DNA of 64,000 nucleotides, taken from assembly GCF_041435355.1 (NCBI RefSeq), contig NZ_CP108442.1, positions 1,674,001-1,738,000 of the forward strand, written 5' to 3'. Source of the stretch: Streptomyces sp. NBC_01276 (GTDB lineage Bacteria > Actinomycetota > Actinomycetes > Streptomycetales > Streptomycetaceae). The notes under the pieces were generated by a model that saw only the letters and a list, made by a program, of their open reading frames with translations, was not told the DNA's origin and did no database searches. Within the stretch, counting starts at the first letter, position 1; each line of letters opens with the position of its first letter. The position numbers were made by a program, and so were the translations under genes. Below, one piece after another: positions 14,736-23,948 of this stretch.

Positions 14736-15670
14736 CGGCCACCGTCGCTCACCTGCACGAAGAGACCGACGCGCCCTACGCGCTGTCGCACCTCGACGCC
14801 CTCGAATCGGAGGCGGTGCACATCTTCCGTGAGGTGGCGGGCGAGTTCGAGAAGCCGGTGATCCTGTTCTCCGGCGGCAAGGACTCCATCGTCATGCTGC
14901 ACCTGGCGCTGAAGGCGTTCGCGCCCGCGCCGGTCCCCTTCACGCTGCTGCACGTGGACACCGGCCACAACTTCCCCGAGGTCCTGGCCTACCGCGACCG
15001 CGCCGTCGCCCGGCACGGACTGCGCCTGCACGTGGCCTCCGTCCAGGAGTACATCGACGCCGGCAAGCTCCGCGAGCGCCCCGACGGCGTCCGCAACCCG
15101 CTGCAGACCGTCCCGCTGACCGAGGCGATCCAGCAGCTGAAGTTCGACGCGGTCTTCGGCGGCGGCCGCCGCGACGAGGAGAAGGCCCGCGCCAAGGAAC
15201 GCGTCTTCTCCCTGCGCGACGAGTTCTCCCAGTGGGACCCCCGCCGCCAGCGCCCCGAACTGTGGCAGCTCTACAACGGCCGCCACGCCCCCGGCGAGCA
15301 CGTCCGCGTCTTCCCGCTCTCCAACTGGACCGAGCTCGACGTGTGGCAGTACATCGCCCGCGAGGACATCGAACTCCCTCAGATCTACTTCGCCCACGAA
15401 CGCGAGGTCTTCCAGCGCAACGGCATGTGGCTGACGGCCGGCGAATGGGGCGGCCCCAAGGAGGGCGAGAGCACCGAGACCCGCCTGATCCGCTACCGCA
15501 CCGTCGGTGACATGTCCTGCACAGGCGCCGTCGACTCCGACGCCACCACGCTGGACGCCGTGATCACCGAGATCGCCGCCTCCCGGCTCACCGAGCGGGG
15601 CGCGACCCGCGCCGACGACAAGCTGTCCGAGGCCGCGATGGAAGACCGCAAGCGCGAAGGGTACTTCTAA
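14732..15670 (+). CDS. cysD: Sulfate adenylyltransferase subunit 2
   Basis: The catalytic ATP-sulfurylase subunit, making APS from ATP and sulfate together with CysN. The 312-residue sequence has the PP-loop 'LFSGGKDSIVMLHLALKAF', 'HVDTGHNFPE', and a C-terminal 'MEDRKREGYF', all standard. It is translationally coupled to cysC by ATGA and ends one base before the cysN start, so the two subunits are made in step. Confidence 0.96.
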   Translation: MTATVAHLHEETDAPYALSHLDALESEAVHIFREVAGEFEKPVILFSGGKDSIVMLHLALKAFAPAPVPFTLLHVDTGHNFPEVLAYRDRAVARHGLRLHVASVQEYIDAGKLRERPDGVRNPLQTVPLTEAIQQLKFDAVFGGGRRDEEKARAKERVFSLRDEFSQWDPRRQRPELWQLYNGRHAPGEHVRVFPLSNWTELDVWQYIAREDIELPQIYFAHEREVFQRNGMWLTAGEWGGPKEGESTETRLIRYRTVGDMSCTGAVDSDATTLDAVITEIAASRLTERGATRADDKLSEAAMEDRKREGYF

Positions 15671-15671
15671 C

Positions 15672-17012
15672 ATGACCAGCACCACCGAGCAGTTCGCCGA
15701 TCTGGCGGCGACCACCCTGCTGCGCTTCGCCACCGCCGGCTCCGTCGACGACGGCAAGTCCACGCTCGTCGGACGCCTGCTGCACGACTCCAAGTCGGTC
15801 CTGACCGACCAGTTGGAGGCGGTCGAGCGGGTCTCCGCGAGCCGCGGTCAGGACGCCCCCGACCTGGCACTGCTGACCGACGGCCTGCGGGCCGAGCGGG
15901 AACAGGGCATCACCATCGACGTGGCGTACCGCTACTTCGCCACCGCCCGGCGCCGGTTCATCCTCGCCGACACCCCGGGGCACGTGCAGTACACCCGGAA
16001 CATGGTCACCGGCGCCTCCACCGCCGACCTGGCCGTGGTCCTCGTCGACGCCCGCAACGGCGTGATCGAGCAGACCCGCCGGCACGCCGCCGTCGCGGCC
16101 CTGCTGCGCGTCCCGCACGTGGTCCTGGCCGTCAACAAGATGGACCTGGTGGGCTACGAGGAGTCGGTCTTCGCGAAGATCGCCGAGGAGTTCACCGCGT
16201 ACGCCTCCGACCTGGGCGTCCCGGAGATCACCGCGATCCCGATCTCGGCCCTGGCCGGGGACAACGTCGTCGAGCCCTCCGCGCACATGGACTGGTACGG
16301 CGGCCCGACGGTGCTGGAACACCTGGAGACCGTCCCGGTCAGCCACGACCTCACCGCCTGCCCGGCGCGTTTCCCGGTGCAGTACGTGATCCGCCCGCAG
16401 ACCGCCGAGCACCCCGACTACCGGGGCTACGCGGGCCAGATCGCCTCGGGCGTCCTGCGCGTCGGCGAGGCCGTCACCGTCCTGCCGTCGGGCCGTACCA
16501 GCACGATCGAGGGGATCGACGCCCTCGGCGAGTCCGTGGACATCGCCTGGGCGCCGCAGTCGGTGACGGTCCGCCTCAAGGACGACATCGACATCTCGCG
16601 CGGCGATCTGATCGCGCCGTCCGCGAGCGCGCCGGCCACCACGCAGGATGTCGTCGCGACGGTCTGCCACGTGGCCGACCAGCCCCTGGCCGTGGGCGCG
16701 CGGGTGCTGCTCAAGCACACCACCCGCACGGTCAAGGCGATCGTCAAGGAGATCCCCTCGCGGCTGACCCTCGACGACCTCTCCCAGCACCCGGCCCCCG
16801 GCCAGCTGGTGGCCAACGACATCGGCCGCGTCGTCGTCCGCACCGCCGAGCCGCTCGCGCTCGACGCGTACGCCGACTCGCGCCGCACCGGGTCCTTCCT
16901 GCTGATCGACCCGGCCGACGGCACCACCCTGGCGGCGGGCATGGCGGGCGACTCCTTCGCCTCCCAGGCCAAGACGACCGTCCAGGCGGATGAAGAAGGG
17001 TGGGACTTCTAA
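15672..17012 (+). CDS. cysN: Sulfate adenylyltransferase subunit 1 (GTPase)
   Basis: The elongation-factor-like GTPase subunit that drives APS formation. The 446-residue protein has G1 'GSVDDGKSTLVGRLL', G3 'DTPGH' and G4 'NKMD', then EF-Tu-like barrels. There is no C-terminal APS kinase domain, consistent with a separate cysC gene. It ends the enzyme part of the operon; importer genes follow after about 215 bp. Confidence 0.96.
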   Translation: MTSTTEQFADLAATTLLRFATAGSVDDGKSTLVGRLLHDSKSVLTDQLEAVERVSASRGQDAPDLALLTDGLRAEREQGITIDVAYRYFATARRRFILADTPGHVQYTRNMVTGASTADLAVVLVDARNGVIEQTRRHAAVAALLRVPHVVLAVNKMDLVGYEESVFAKIAEEFTAYASDLGVPEITAIPISALAGDNVVEPSAHMDWYGGPTVLEHLETVPVSHDLTACPARFPVQYVIRPQTAEHPDYRGYAGQIASGVLRVGEAVTVLPSGRTSTIEGIDALGESVDIAWAPQSVTVRLKDDIDISRGDLIAPSASAPATTQDVVATVCHVADQPLAVGARVLLKHTTRTVKAIVKEIPSRLTLDDLSQHPAPGQLVANDIGRVVVRTAEPLALDAYADSRRTGSFLLIDPADGTTLAAGMAGDSFASQAKTTVQADEEGWDF

Positions 17013-17104
17013 CCCATGCTCTCCGACATCTACTCCACCTTCGCGAAGGAGGGCGGCCGCGTGGGCAGCGGCGTCCTCGGCAGCGGCCAGGGAGGGGTGG
17101 CGCG

Positions 17105-17197
17105 ATGTGCGCGATGACGTACGCGCACCGCATGCGCGCCCTCACCCCCCACGAGCCGTACCCGTCCCCGCTCCAGAAACGAAGACGTGCGTCATGA
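17105..17197 (+). CDS. Possible 30-residue peptide between cysN and the importer
   Basis: An ATG preceded by GGGAGGGG opens 30 codons, with Cys as the second residue (begins MCAMTYAHRM, ends in an RRRAS tail). It overlaps in another frame a second candidate (17016-17117, begins MLSDIYSTFAKEGG) that starts three bases after the cysN stop. Neither matches a family I know. The position just before a sulfonate-type importer and the early Cys codon would fit a regulatory leader. The end of this ORF lies within a 12-bp palindrome, GCGTCATGACGC (17189-17200). Either, both or neither may be translated. Confidence 0.3.
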   Translation: MCAMTYAHRMRALTPHEPYPSPLQKRRRAS

Positions 17198-17227
17198 CGC
17201 CATGACGCTACGAGAGGAAGTCCTCCC

Positions 17228-18361
17228 GTGCCTGCCACCGGTACCACCCGCACCGCCCTGCGCCGCGGCATCGTCGCCGCCGCCGCCCTGCCGCTCCTGA
17301 TCGGCGCCCTCGCCTCCTGCGGCTACGGCTCCGAGGCCGAGAAGGACGAGCCCAAGGACACCGCGGCCTCGAACGTCGCCGCCGGGGGCAAGAAGCTCTC
17401 CGCCTCCGAGGTCCGCATCGGGTACTTCCCGAACCTGACGCACGCCACCGCTCTGGTCGGCCTCCAGGAGGGCCTGATCGAGAAGGAACTGGGCGGCACC
17501 AAGATCAAGCCGCAGTCCTTCAACGCCGGTCCGTCCGAGATCGAAGCCCTCAACGGCGGCTCTCTCGACATCGGTTTCATCGGCCCCTCGCCGTCGATCA
17601 ACGGCTACGTGAAGTCCAAGGGCCAGAACCTGCGGATCATCTCCGGCTCCGCCTCCGGCGGCGTCAAGCTGGTCGTGAACCCGGACAAGATCAAGACCTT
17701 GGACGACCTCAAGGGCAAGAAGATCGCCACTCCTCAGAAGGGGAACACGCAGGACGTCGCGTTCCTCAACTGGATCTCCGAGAAGGGCTGGTCGGTCGAC
17801 CCGGAGTCCGGCAAGGGCGACGTCTCCGTCGTCCGCACGGACAACAAGGTCACCCCGGACGCCTTCAAGCAGGGCTCGATCGACGGCGCCTGGGTGCCGG
17901 AGCCGACGGCCTCCAAGCTCGTCTCCGACGGTGGTTCCGTCCTCCTCGACGAGACGGCCCTGTGGCCCGACAAGAAGTTCGTGATCACGAACGTCATCGT
18001 GTCGCAGAAGTTCCTCAAGGAGCACGCGGACGTGGTGGAGGCCGTGCTCAAGGGCACGGTGAAGACCAACGAGTGGATCAACGCCAACCCGGACAAGGCC
18101 AAGGCCTCGGCGAACGCGAAGCTGGCGGCGGACAGCGGCAAGCCGCTCGACGCGAAGGTCATCGACCCGGCGTGGAAGTCCATCCTCGTCACCGACGACC
18201 CGCTCGCGAGCACGCTGAAGACGGAGTCCGACTGGGCGGTGAAGGCCAAGCTCATCGAGCAGCCGGAGCTGGCCGGCATCTACGACCTGACGCTCCTGAA
18301 CAAGGTCCTCAAGGCCGCGGGCAAGCCCGAGGTCTCCGACGCCGGTCTCGGCGCCAAGTAA
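17228..18361 (+). CDS. ssuA: ABC transporter substrate-binding lipoprotein (aliphatic sulfonate type)
   Basis: A 377-residue exported lipoprotein. The N-terminus has an arginine-rich start, a hydrophobic core and the lipobox 'LASC' with the lipidated Cys near residue 38. The mature part matches SsuA/TauA/NMT1-type periplasmic folds ('VRIGYFPNLTHATALVGLQEG', 'GPSEIEALNGGSLDIGFIGPSPSINGY'). It should capture sulfonates or sulfate esters for uptake; sulfonate is inferred from the cys-operon context, since related proteins bind nitrate or thiamine precursors. GTG 17228 follows GAGAGGAAG. ATPase and permease genes follow. Confidence 0.88.
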   Translation: MPATGTTRTALRRGIVAAAALPLLIGALASCGYGSEAEKDEPKDTAASNVAAGGKKLSASEVRIGYFPNLTHATALVGLQEGLIEKELGGTKIKPQSFNAGPSEIEALNGGSLDIGFIGPSPSINGYVKSKGQNLRIISGSASGGVKLVVNPDKIKTLDDLKGKKIATPQKGNTQDVAFLNWISEKGWSVDPESGKGDVSVVRTDNKVTPDAFKQGSIDGAWVPEPTASKLVSDGGSVLLDETALWPDKKFVITNVIVSQKFLKEHADVVEAVLKGTVKTNEWINANPDKAKASANAKLAADSGKPLDAKVIDPAWKSILVTDDPLASTLKTESDWAVKAKLIEQPELAGIYDLTLLNKVLKAAGKPEVSDAGLGAK

Positions 18362-18394
18362 CTCCGTAGTCCAGCAACCCAGGAGGTGACGACC

Positions 18395-19213
18395 ATGGCC
18401 ACCACGCTCGCCAAGGCTGCCGAGGGCACCGTAGCGGAGCAGACGCACGCCGCCCGCATCGAGCACGTCTCGAAGTCCTTCTCCGGCCCGGCCGGATCGC
18501 AGCTCGTCCTGGACGACATCAGCCTCGATGTCGCTCCCGGAGAGTTCGTCACCATCCTGGGGGCCTCGGGGTGTGGCAAGTCCACCCTGCTCAACCTGGT
18601 CGCGGGACTCGACAAGCCGTCCGCGGGGTCCATCGAGACCCCCGGCGGCCGCCCGGCCCTGATGTTCCAGGAGCACGCCCTCTTCCCGTGGCTCACCGCG
18701 GGCAAGAACATCGAACTCGCCCTGCGCCTGCGCGGGGTGCCCAAGAACGACCGCAAGCCGGAGGCCGAACGGCTGCTGGAGCTGGTCCGGCTCGGCGGGG
18801 CGTACGGCAAGCGCGTCCACGAACTGTCCGGCGGCATGCGCCAGCGCGTGGCCCTGGCCCGCGCCCTCGCCCAGGACAGCCGCCTGCTGCTGATGGACGA
18901 GCCCTTCGCGGCCCTCGACGCCATCACCCGCGACGTCCTGCACGGCGAACTCACCCGCATCTGGGCCGAAGCGAACATCAGCGGCTCCGCCGCGGGGGGA
19001 CTCTCCGTCCTCTTCGTCACGCACAACGTCCGCGAGGCCGTCCGCCTCGCCGAGCGCGTGGTCCTGCTCTCCTCCCGGCCCGGCCGGGTCGCGAAGGAAT
19101 GGACCGTGGACATCCCGCAGCCGCGCCGCATCGAGGACGCGGACGTCGCGGAGCTGTCCGTCGAGATCACTGAACACCTGCGTGGGGAGATCCGCCGCCA
19201 TGGCCAGCACTGA
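18395..19213 (+). CDS. ssuB: ABC transporter ATP-binding protein (sulfonate/nitrate type)
   Basis: A 272-residue ATPase with Walker A 'GASGCGKST', Q-loop 'LMFQEHALFPWLT', signature 'LSGGMRQRVALARAL', Walker B 'LLLMDEPFAALD' and H-loop 'FVTHNVREA'. These features match the SsuB/TauB/NrtD group. ATG 18395 is preceded by AGGAGGTGA, an ideal ribosome site. Its 3' end overlaps the permease start by 14 bp, indicating translational coupling. Confidence 0.9.
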   Translation: MATTLAKAAEGTVAEQTHAARIEHVSKSFSGPAGSQLVLDDISLDVAPGEFVTILGASGCGKSTLLNLVAGLDKPSAGSIETPGGRPALMFQEHALFPWLTAGKNIELALRLRGVPKNDRKPEAERLLELVRLGGAYGKRVHELSGGMRQRVALARALAQDSRLLLMDEPFAALDAITRDVLHGELTRIWAEANISGSAAGGLSVLFVTHNVREAVRLAERVVLLSSRPGRVAKEWTVDIPQPRRIEDADVAELSVEITEHLRGEIRRHGQH

Positions 19214-20096
19214 CACCACCGCGAAGGCCACGGCCAAGCACGACGACCTGGCCGGACTGGAGGCGGGCCTCGACGCCCTCGACGCCGTCCAGACCCACCG
19301 CGCCCCCGTCCGCGAGATCCTCACCAAGAAGGCCCTGCCCCCGCTGCTGGCCGTCGGCCTCGTGCTGGTGGTCTGGCAGGTCCTGGTCTCGGCTAAGGTC
19401 ACCGACGAGACCAAGCTGCCCGCCCCGGGCGCCGTGTGGGACAGCCTGAACGCGATGTGGCTCAAGGGCACCCTGCTCGACGTGATCTGGACCAGCGTCT
19501 CGCGCGGCCTGCTCGGCTTCCTGCTGGCCCTGGCCATCGGCACCCCGCTCGGCCTGCTCGTCGCCCGCGTCAGGTTCGTGCGCGCCGCGATCGGGCCCGT
19601 CCTCCAGGGCCTGCAGTCCCTGCCCTCGGTCGCCTGGGTCCCCCCGGCGGTCCTCTGGTTCGGGCTCAACGACGCCATGATGTACACGGTGATCCTGCTG
19701 GGCGCCGTCCCCTCGATCGCCAACGGGCTCGTCTCCGGCATCGACCAGATCCCGCCGCTGTTCCTGCGGGCCGGACGCACCCTGGGCGCCACCGGTCTGC
19801 GCGGCGCCCGGCACGTGGTCATGCCCGCCGCGCTGCCCGGCTACCTCGCCGGCCTCAAGCAGGGCTGGGCCTTCTCCTGGCGCTCCCTGATGGCCGCCGA
19901 GATCATCGCCAGCTCCCCCGACCTGGGCCTGGGCCTGGGCCAGCTGCTGGAGAACGGCCGCAACAACATCGACCTGCCCGGGGTCTTCCTCGCGATCCTG
20001 CTGATCCTCGTGGTCGGCATCGCCATCGACCTGCTGATCTTCAGCCCGGTCGAGCGGTGGGTGCTGCGCAGCCGCGGACTGCTGGTCAAGAGCTGA
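19200..20096 (+). CDS. ssuC: ABC transporter permease (sulfonate/nitrate type)
   Basis: A 298-residue permease with about six membrane helices between residues 45 and 285. The EAA loop is 'LRAGRTLGATGLRGARHVVMPAALPGY' in two adjoining parts. A hydrophilic N-terminal extension of about 45 residues precedes the first helix. It forms the membrane channel with the ATPase and the binding lipoprotein encoded just upstream. ATG 19200 follows GGGGAGA. Confidence 0.9.
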   Translation: MASTDTTAKATAKHDDLAGLEAGLDALDAVQTHRAPVREILTKKALPPLLAVGLVLVVWQVLVSAKVTDETKLPAPGAVWDSLNAMWLKGTLLDVIWTSVSRGLLGFLLALAIGTPLGLLVARVRFVRAAIGPVLQGLQSLPSVAWVPPAVLWFGLNDAMMYTVILLGAVPSIANGLVSGIDQIPPLFLRAGRTLGATGLRGARHVVMPAALPGYLAGLKQGWAFSWRSLMAAEIIASSPDLGLGLGQLLENGRNNIDLPGVFLAILLILVVGIAIDLLIFSPVERWVLRSRGLLVKS

Positions 20097-20101
20097 GTCC
20101 C

Positions 20102-20863
20102 GTGTCCCGCGCCCTCCTCGTCATCGCCCACGGCAGCCGCGATCCGCGGCACGCGGCGACCGTGCACGCCCTCGTCGGGCGGGTCCGGTCGCTGCGGCCG
20201 GGGCTGCGGGTCGAGACGTCCTTCCTGGACTTCAACGGCCCGACCGTCTCGCAGGCCCTCGCTTCGCTGTACCTGTCCGGCGTGCGGGAGGTCGTGGCCC
20301 TGCCGCTGCTGCTGACGCGGGCCTTCCACGCGAAGGCGGACATCCCGGCGGTGCTGGCGGAGGCCGGCACCCGGCTGAGCGGTCTCTCGGTCCGGGTGGC
20401 CGACGTACTCGGCCCGTCCCCGCTGCTGGTCGCGGCCCTGGAGCGGCGCCTGGCGGAGGCCGGTCTCGGCCTCACCCCGGCGGAGCGCGCCACCACCGGT
20501 GTGGTGCTCGCGTCCGCCGGTTCATCGGACCCGGAGGCGATCGCAGTGATCGCTGAAATCGCGCGGGAGTGGCGGCACACCGGTTGGTGCGCCGTGCGGC
20601 CTGCGTTCGCCTCCGCTGCCCTTCCCCGTACGGAGGACGCCGTACGGGCCCTGCGCGCGGAGGGCGTCCGCCGGGTGGCGGTGGCCCCGTACGTCATCGC
20701 TCCCGGCCGCCTCCCGGACCGCATCGCGGCCGGCGCCGCCGCCTCCGGCGCGGACGTGCTGGCCGAGGTCCTGGGCGCCGCCCCGGAACTCGCCGGCCTC
20801 CTGCTGCGCCGCTACGACGCGGCCGCCGCCGGCCGGGCCCGGCGTACCGCCCTCACGGCCTGA
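20102..20863 (+). CDS. Sirohydrochlorin chelatase-like (CbiX/SirB) protein
   Basis: A 253-residue protein with two CbiX-like halves. The N-terminal half opens 'LLVIAHGSRDPRH', carrying the metal-ligand His, and has 'VALPLLLTRAFHAKADIP' with the second His. The C-terminal half ('VAPYVIAPGRLPDRI') is a degenerate repeat. Such enzymes insert Fe2+ (or Co2+) into sirohydrochlorin. Placed five bases after the importer and in the same transcript as a siroheme-dependent sulfite reductase, iron insertion for siroheme is the likely role. It starts at GTG 20102. Confidence 0.85.
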   Translation: MSRALLVIAHGSRDPRHAATVHALVGRVRSLRPGLRVETSFLDFNGPTVSQALASLYLSGVREVVALPLLLTRAFHAKADIPAVLAEAGTRLSGLSVRVADVLGPSPLLVAALERRLAEAGLGLTPAERATTGVVLASAGSSDPEAIAVIAEIAREWRHTGWCAVRPAFASAALPRTEDAVRALRAEGVRRVAVAPYVIAPGRLPDRIAAGAAASGADVLAEVLGAAPELAGLLLRRYDAAAAGRARRTALTA

Positions 20864-20876
20864 CCGGCCCGCCGCC

Positions 20877-21878
20877 TCAGACGCGGGCGGCCGCCTCGTC
20901 GGCCAGGGCCGTCAGGTCGGCGATCGACATGGCCCCCGGCGGCAGGCCCTCCCGGGCGAAGATGTTCGCCGCGTGCCGCAGCACGTCGTTGACGGGCGTC
21001 GCCACCCCGTGCAGCCGGCCCAGCAGCACGATCTCGCCGTTGAGGTAGTCGGCCTCCACCGACCCCGTCCCGCGCGCCAGGCTCTGCCAGGAGGAGCCGC
21101 CGCGCACGCCCGGGGGCTGGTTGACCTTGCCGTCGCGGGCCGCCGCCTGCTCCGCTTCCGTGGCGTGGGCGATGCCCGCCGCTTCCAGGGCGGCCTTTCC
21201 CTCGCGGATCGCGCGCAGCAGCAGTGCCGCCTTGGCCGGGTCCGGTTCGGGGCCGGTGGTCGCCTGGATCGCGTTGCCCAGGTTGCCGAGCAGCTTCGCG
21301 TACTTCCACCGCATGACGTCCTCGACGACCGGCGCCTCGAACCCCGCCTCCTCCAGGTCGGCGGCGACCGAGGCGATCCGCCGGTCGGTGCCCCCGGCCG
21401 CCTTGCCGAGGTGCAGTATCCCGGTCAGCGGGGCGCACAGCGCGGAGACGACGCCGGGCTCCAGGAAGGTGGCGGGCAGCCAGACGCAGACCCCGTACAC
21501 GCGCGCGAAGCGGCGCAGGGCCAGGCGTTCGCTCTCCACGCCGTTCTGCGCGCACAGCAGCGGCAGCCGCTGGGCCGCCGTCCCGCCGCCCGCGACCTCC
21601 GCGTCGCCCCACGCGTCGAGGGCGGCGACGGCGTCCTGGGTCTTCACGGTGAGGAGGAGGACGTCGTCGGGGCGCAGTTCGCCCAGTTCCGCCGGTGCGG
21701 CGGCCACGGGGAGCCGGTGGACGCGCGCGCCGTCGGCGGTGGTGAGGCGGAGCCCGTCCGTCCGTAGTGCCTCGGCGTGCGCGCCGCGCGCGACGAGGAC
21801 GGCCTCCCGGCCCGATTCCGCGAGCCGTCCGCCGATGGTCGCGCCGATCGCTCCGGCGCCGATGATGATGTAACGCAT
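20877..21878 (-). CDS. Ketopantoate reductase-family oxidoreductase (PanE/ApbA)
   Basis: A 333-residue NADPH-dependent 2-dehydropantoate 2-reductase-like enzyme. It has the Rossmann 'IIIGAGAIGATIGGRLAESG' at the N-terminus, a conserved 'LLTVKTQDAVAALD' lysine region and 'KYAKLLGNLGNAIQA', the catalytic Lys-Asn helix. It may make pantoate for coenzyme A, but many Streptomyces paralogues have other 2-ketoacid substrates. ATG 21878 begins directly at the Rossmann strand. It is convergent with the chelatase gene and divergent from the aldo/keto reductase. Confidence 0.85.
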   Translation of the reverse strand: MRYIIIGAGAIGATIGGRLAESGREAVLVARGAHAEALRTDGLRLTTADGARVHRLPVAAAPAELGELRPDDVLLLTVKTQDAVAALDAWGDAEVAGGGTAAQRLPLLCAQNGVESERLALRRFARVYGVCVWLPATFLEPGVVSALCAPLTGILHLGKAAGGTDRRIASVAADLEEAGFEAPVVEDVMRWKYAKLLGNLGNAIQATTGPEPDPAKAALLLRAIREGKAALEAAGIAHATEAEQAAARDGKVNQPPGVRGGSSWQSLARGTGSVEADYLNGEIVLLGRLHGVATPVNDVLRHAANIFAREGLPPGAMSIADLTALADEAAARV

Positions 21879-21922
21879 GCCCCGAGCCTGGCACACGGGC
21901 CGTGCGCGGTTACGGTCGGGCC

Positions 21923-22774
21923 ATGACGGACACCGTGTTCTGCCTGGGCGGGGACCTGCCGCTGCGTCGTCTCGGACTCGGCACCGGGGGGCTGGTCGGC
22001 CCCGGTTACTGGGGGCCGCGCGGCAGTCGCGCGGATGCCGTGGCGCTGCTGCGCGCGGCCGTCGGGCAGGGGGTGCGGCTGATCGACACCGCCGACAACT
22101 ACGGGCCGGAGCTGGCCGAGGAGCTGGTCGCCGAGGCCCTCCACCCGTACGGGGACGGGCTCGTGGTCGCCACGAAGGGCGGGGTGGTGCGCACCGGCCC
22201 GGACGAGTGGCACGTGGCGGGCCGGCCCGGGGAGTTGCGCCGGATGTGCGAGGCGAGCCTGCGGCGGCTGCGGGTGGAGCGGATCGACCTCTACCAGCTG
22301 CACCGTTTCGACCCGGCGGTGCCGATGGCCGAACAGCTGGGCGAGCTGGCGCGGTTGCGGGAGGAGGGGAAGATCCGGCACATCGGTCTGGACACGGTGA
22401 GCGCGCCGCAGCTGCGGGAGGCGCTCGAGTCGGTCCCGGTGGCGGCGGTGCAGAACCCGTACAACCTGCTGGACCGGTCCTCGGCGCAGGTGCTGGCGCT
22501 GTGCGAGGAGCGCGGGATCGCGTTCCTGCCGTACTACCCGCTGGGCAGCGGCGCCCTGACCGGCGGGGGCGCGGCCGCCGTCACCGGGGTGGCGGCGGCG
22601 CACGGGGCGGTTCCGGGGCAGATCGCGCTGGCCTGGCTGCTGCACCACTCGCCGGTGCTCTGCCCGACCCCGGGCACCGGCTCCACCGACCACCTGGCGC
22701 AGAACCTGGCCGCGGCCTCGGTCCGGCTGGCGCCGGGGGAGGTCGCGCTGCTGGACGCGGTGGCCGGGGTGTGA
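21923..22774 (+). CDS. Aldo/keto reductase
   Basis: A 283-residue TIM-barrel NADPH reductase. The active-site pattern is visible as 'LIDTADNYGPELAEELVAEAL' (Asp-Tyr), 'VVATKGGV' (Lys) and 'DLYQLHRFD' (His). The substrate is unknown. A TACGGT hexamer ends 6 bases before the ATG, and no ribosome site is apparent, so a leaderless transcript is plausible. It is tail-to-tail with the PPOX-type gene, with only four bases between stops. Confidence 0.88.
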   Translation: MTDTVFCLGGDLPLRRLGLGTGGLVGPGYWGPRGSRADAVALLRAAVGQGVRLIDTADNYGPELAEELVAEALHPYGDGLVVATKGGVVRTGPDEWHVAGRPGELRRMCEASLRRLRVERIDLYQLHRFDPAVPMAEQLGELARLREEGKIRHIGLDTVSAPQLREALESVPVAAVQNPYNLLDRSSAQVLALCEERGIAFLPYYPLGSGALTGGGAAAVTGVAAAHGAVPGQIALAWLLHHSPVLCPTPGTGSTDHLAQNLAAASVRLAPGEVALLDAVAGV

Positions 22775-22778
22775 CGGC

Positions 22779-23186
22779 TCAGAGCGAGCCGACGACCTTT
22801 CTGGGGGTGATGCGGACCACGACCCGCTCGGCGTCGTCGGCCGACGCCGGGTTGAAGTCCGCGTAGTCCTTGCCCGTGTACTTGCGCGACAGCTCGTCGA
22901 TCAGCTCCTGTCCGCCCTCCGTGGTCATGGTGGCGCTGCCGCGGATCTCGGCGTAGGTGTAGGGCGCGTTCGCGGGGTTGATCATGACGGTGACCCGCGG
23001 GTCCCTGCGGAGGTTCATCTCCTTGCGGCGGCCGACGGTCGTGGAGAACAGCAGCTCGTTGCCGTCCCGGGTGAGCCAGGTGACGGACAGCTGCGGGCTG
23101 CCGTCCGGCTGGACGGTGGCGACGGTCGCGAAGACGGGGGTGTCGTCGATGACCTTCCGCAGGTCGTCGGAGAGTGCGTCGGACAC
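22779..23186 (-). CDS. PPOX-class F420-dependent flavin/deazaflavin oxidoreductase
   Basis: A 135-residue split-barrel protein of the pyridoxine 5'-phosphate-oxidase-like superfamily. The motif 'VFATVATVQPDGSPQLSVTWLTRDG' and 'STTVGRRKEMNLRRDPRVTVMI' are characteristic of the F420-binding subgroup common in actinomycetes. The physiological substrate is not predictable. The GTG at 23186 gives the standard length; the in-frame sequence further upstream is not family-like. Confidence 0.85.
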   Translation of the reverse strand: MSDALSDDLRKVIDDTPVFATVATVQPDGSPQLSVTWLTRDGNELLFSTTVGRRKEMNLRRDPRVTVMINPANAPYTYAEIRGSATMTTEGGQELIDELSRKYTGKDYADFNPASADDAERVVVRITPRKVVGSL

Positions 23187-23337
23187 GGGGCGGGTTCCTT
23201 CCCTCGGCTTGCGGCTGTCGGCCGGCGGCTGGGTCCGGACCGACTGCCCGTCGCTGAAGATCAGCAGCGGACAGCCTGCAAAATCACCGCTTCCCCCGCA
23301 AGCGCATCGGGCCCGCCGCACCGAGTCCTTCGACGGT

Positions 23338-23934
23338 TCACCCGTGCGGCCGAGTCCCGGGGTGGGCGAGGCCGTCGAGGACCAGGGCGAGCAGGTGGGC
23401 GCGGCGGGCCGCGAGGGTGGGCGCCTGGCCGGTGATCCAGCTGAGGGCGTTGACCAGGGCGAACAGGTCGGTGCCGTCCACGTCGGGGCGGATCCGGCCG
23501 GCGTCCTGGGCCGCCCGGAGCAGGCGGCCTCCCGCCTCCCGCATGCCCAGGCACGAGGCGTGCAGCGCGGACTCCGGGTCCGCGAGGGTGGCCGCCAGCG
23601 AGGCCGGCAGTCCCCGGAAGGTGCCGGCCCACACGATGAACTCGCCGAGCCAGTCGGCGAGCGCCCCCTCGGGCGGCAGGTCCGCGTCCGCCAGGGCGTC
23701 GGCCCGCGCGGCGAGGCCGCCGAAGCCGGTGCGCAGGAGGGCCTCCAGGAGCGTGTCGCGGGTCGGGAAGTGCCGGTAGAGCGTGCCGAGTCCGACGTCC
23801 GCGCGGCGGGCGACGTCGCGGAGCGAGGCGTCGGTGCCCTGCTCGCCTATGACCTCGCGGGCCGCTTCGAGGATGCGTTCCCGGTTGCGCCGGGCGTCGG
23901 CGCGCTGCCCCGGCGGTGCGGGCTCATCTGGCAT
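23338..23934 (-). CDS. TetR-family transcriptional repressor
   Basis: A 198-residue regulator with a TetR helix-turn-helix (about residues 18-62, 'RILEAAREVIGEQGTDASLRDVARRADVGLGTLYRHFPTRDTL' in overlapping parts) and an all-helical ligand domain. It is divergent from an NADP-dependent oxidoreductase gene. The intergenic region holds two near-identical 15-bp palindromes across the oxidoreductase promoter, so it very probably represses that gene and itself. The ligand is unknown. Confidence 0.9.
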   Translation of the reverse strand: MPDEPAPPGQRADARRNRERILEAAREVIGEQGTDASLRDVARRADVGLGTLYRHFPTRDTLLEALLRTGFGGLAARADALADADLPPEGALADWLGEFIVWAGTFRGLPASLAATLADPESALHASCLGMREAGGRLLRAAQDAGRIRPDVDGTDLFALVNALSWITGQAPTLAARRAHLLALVLDGLAHPGTRPHG

Positions 23935-23948
23935 GGGGATTCCTGACG

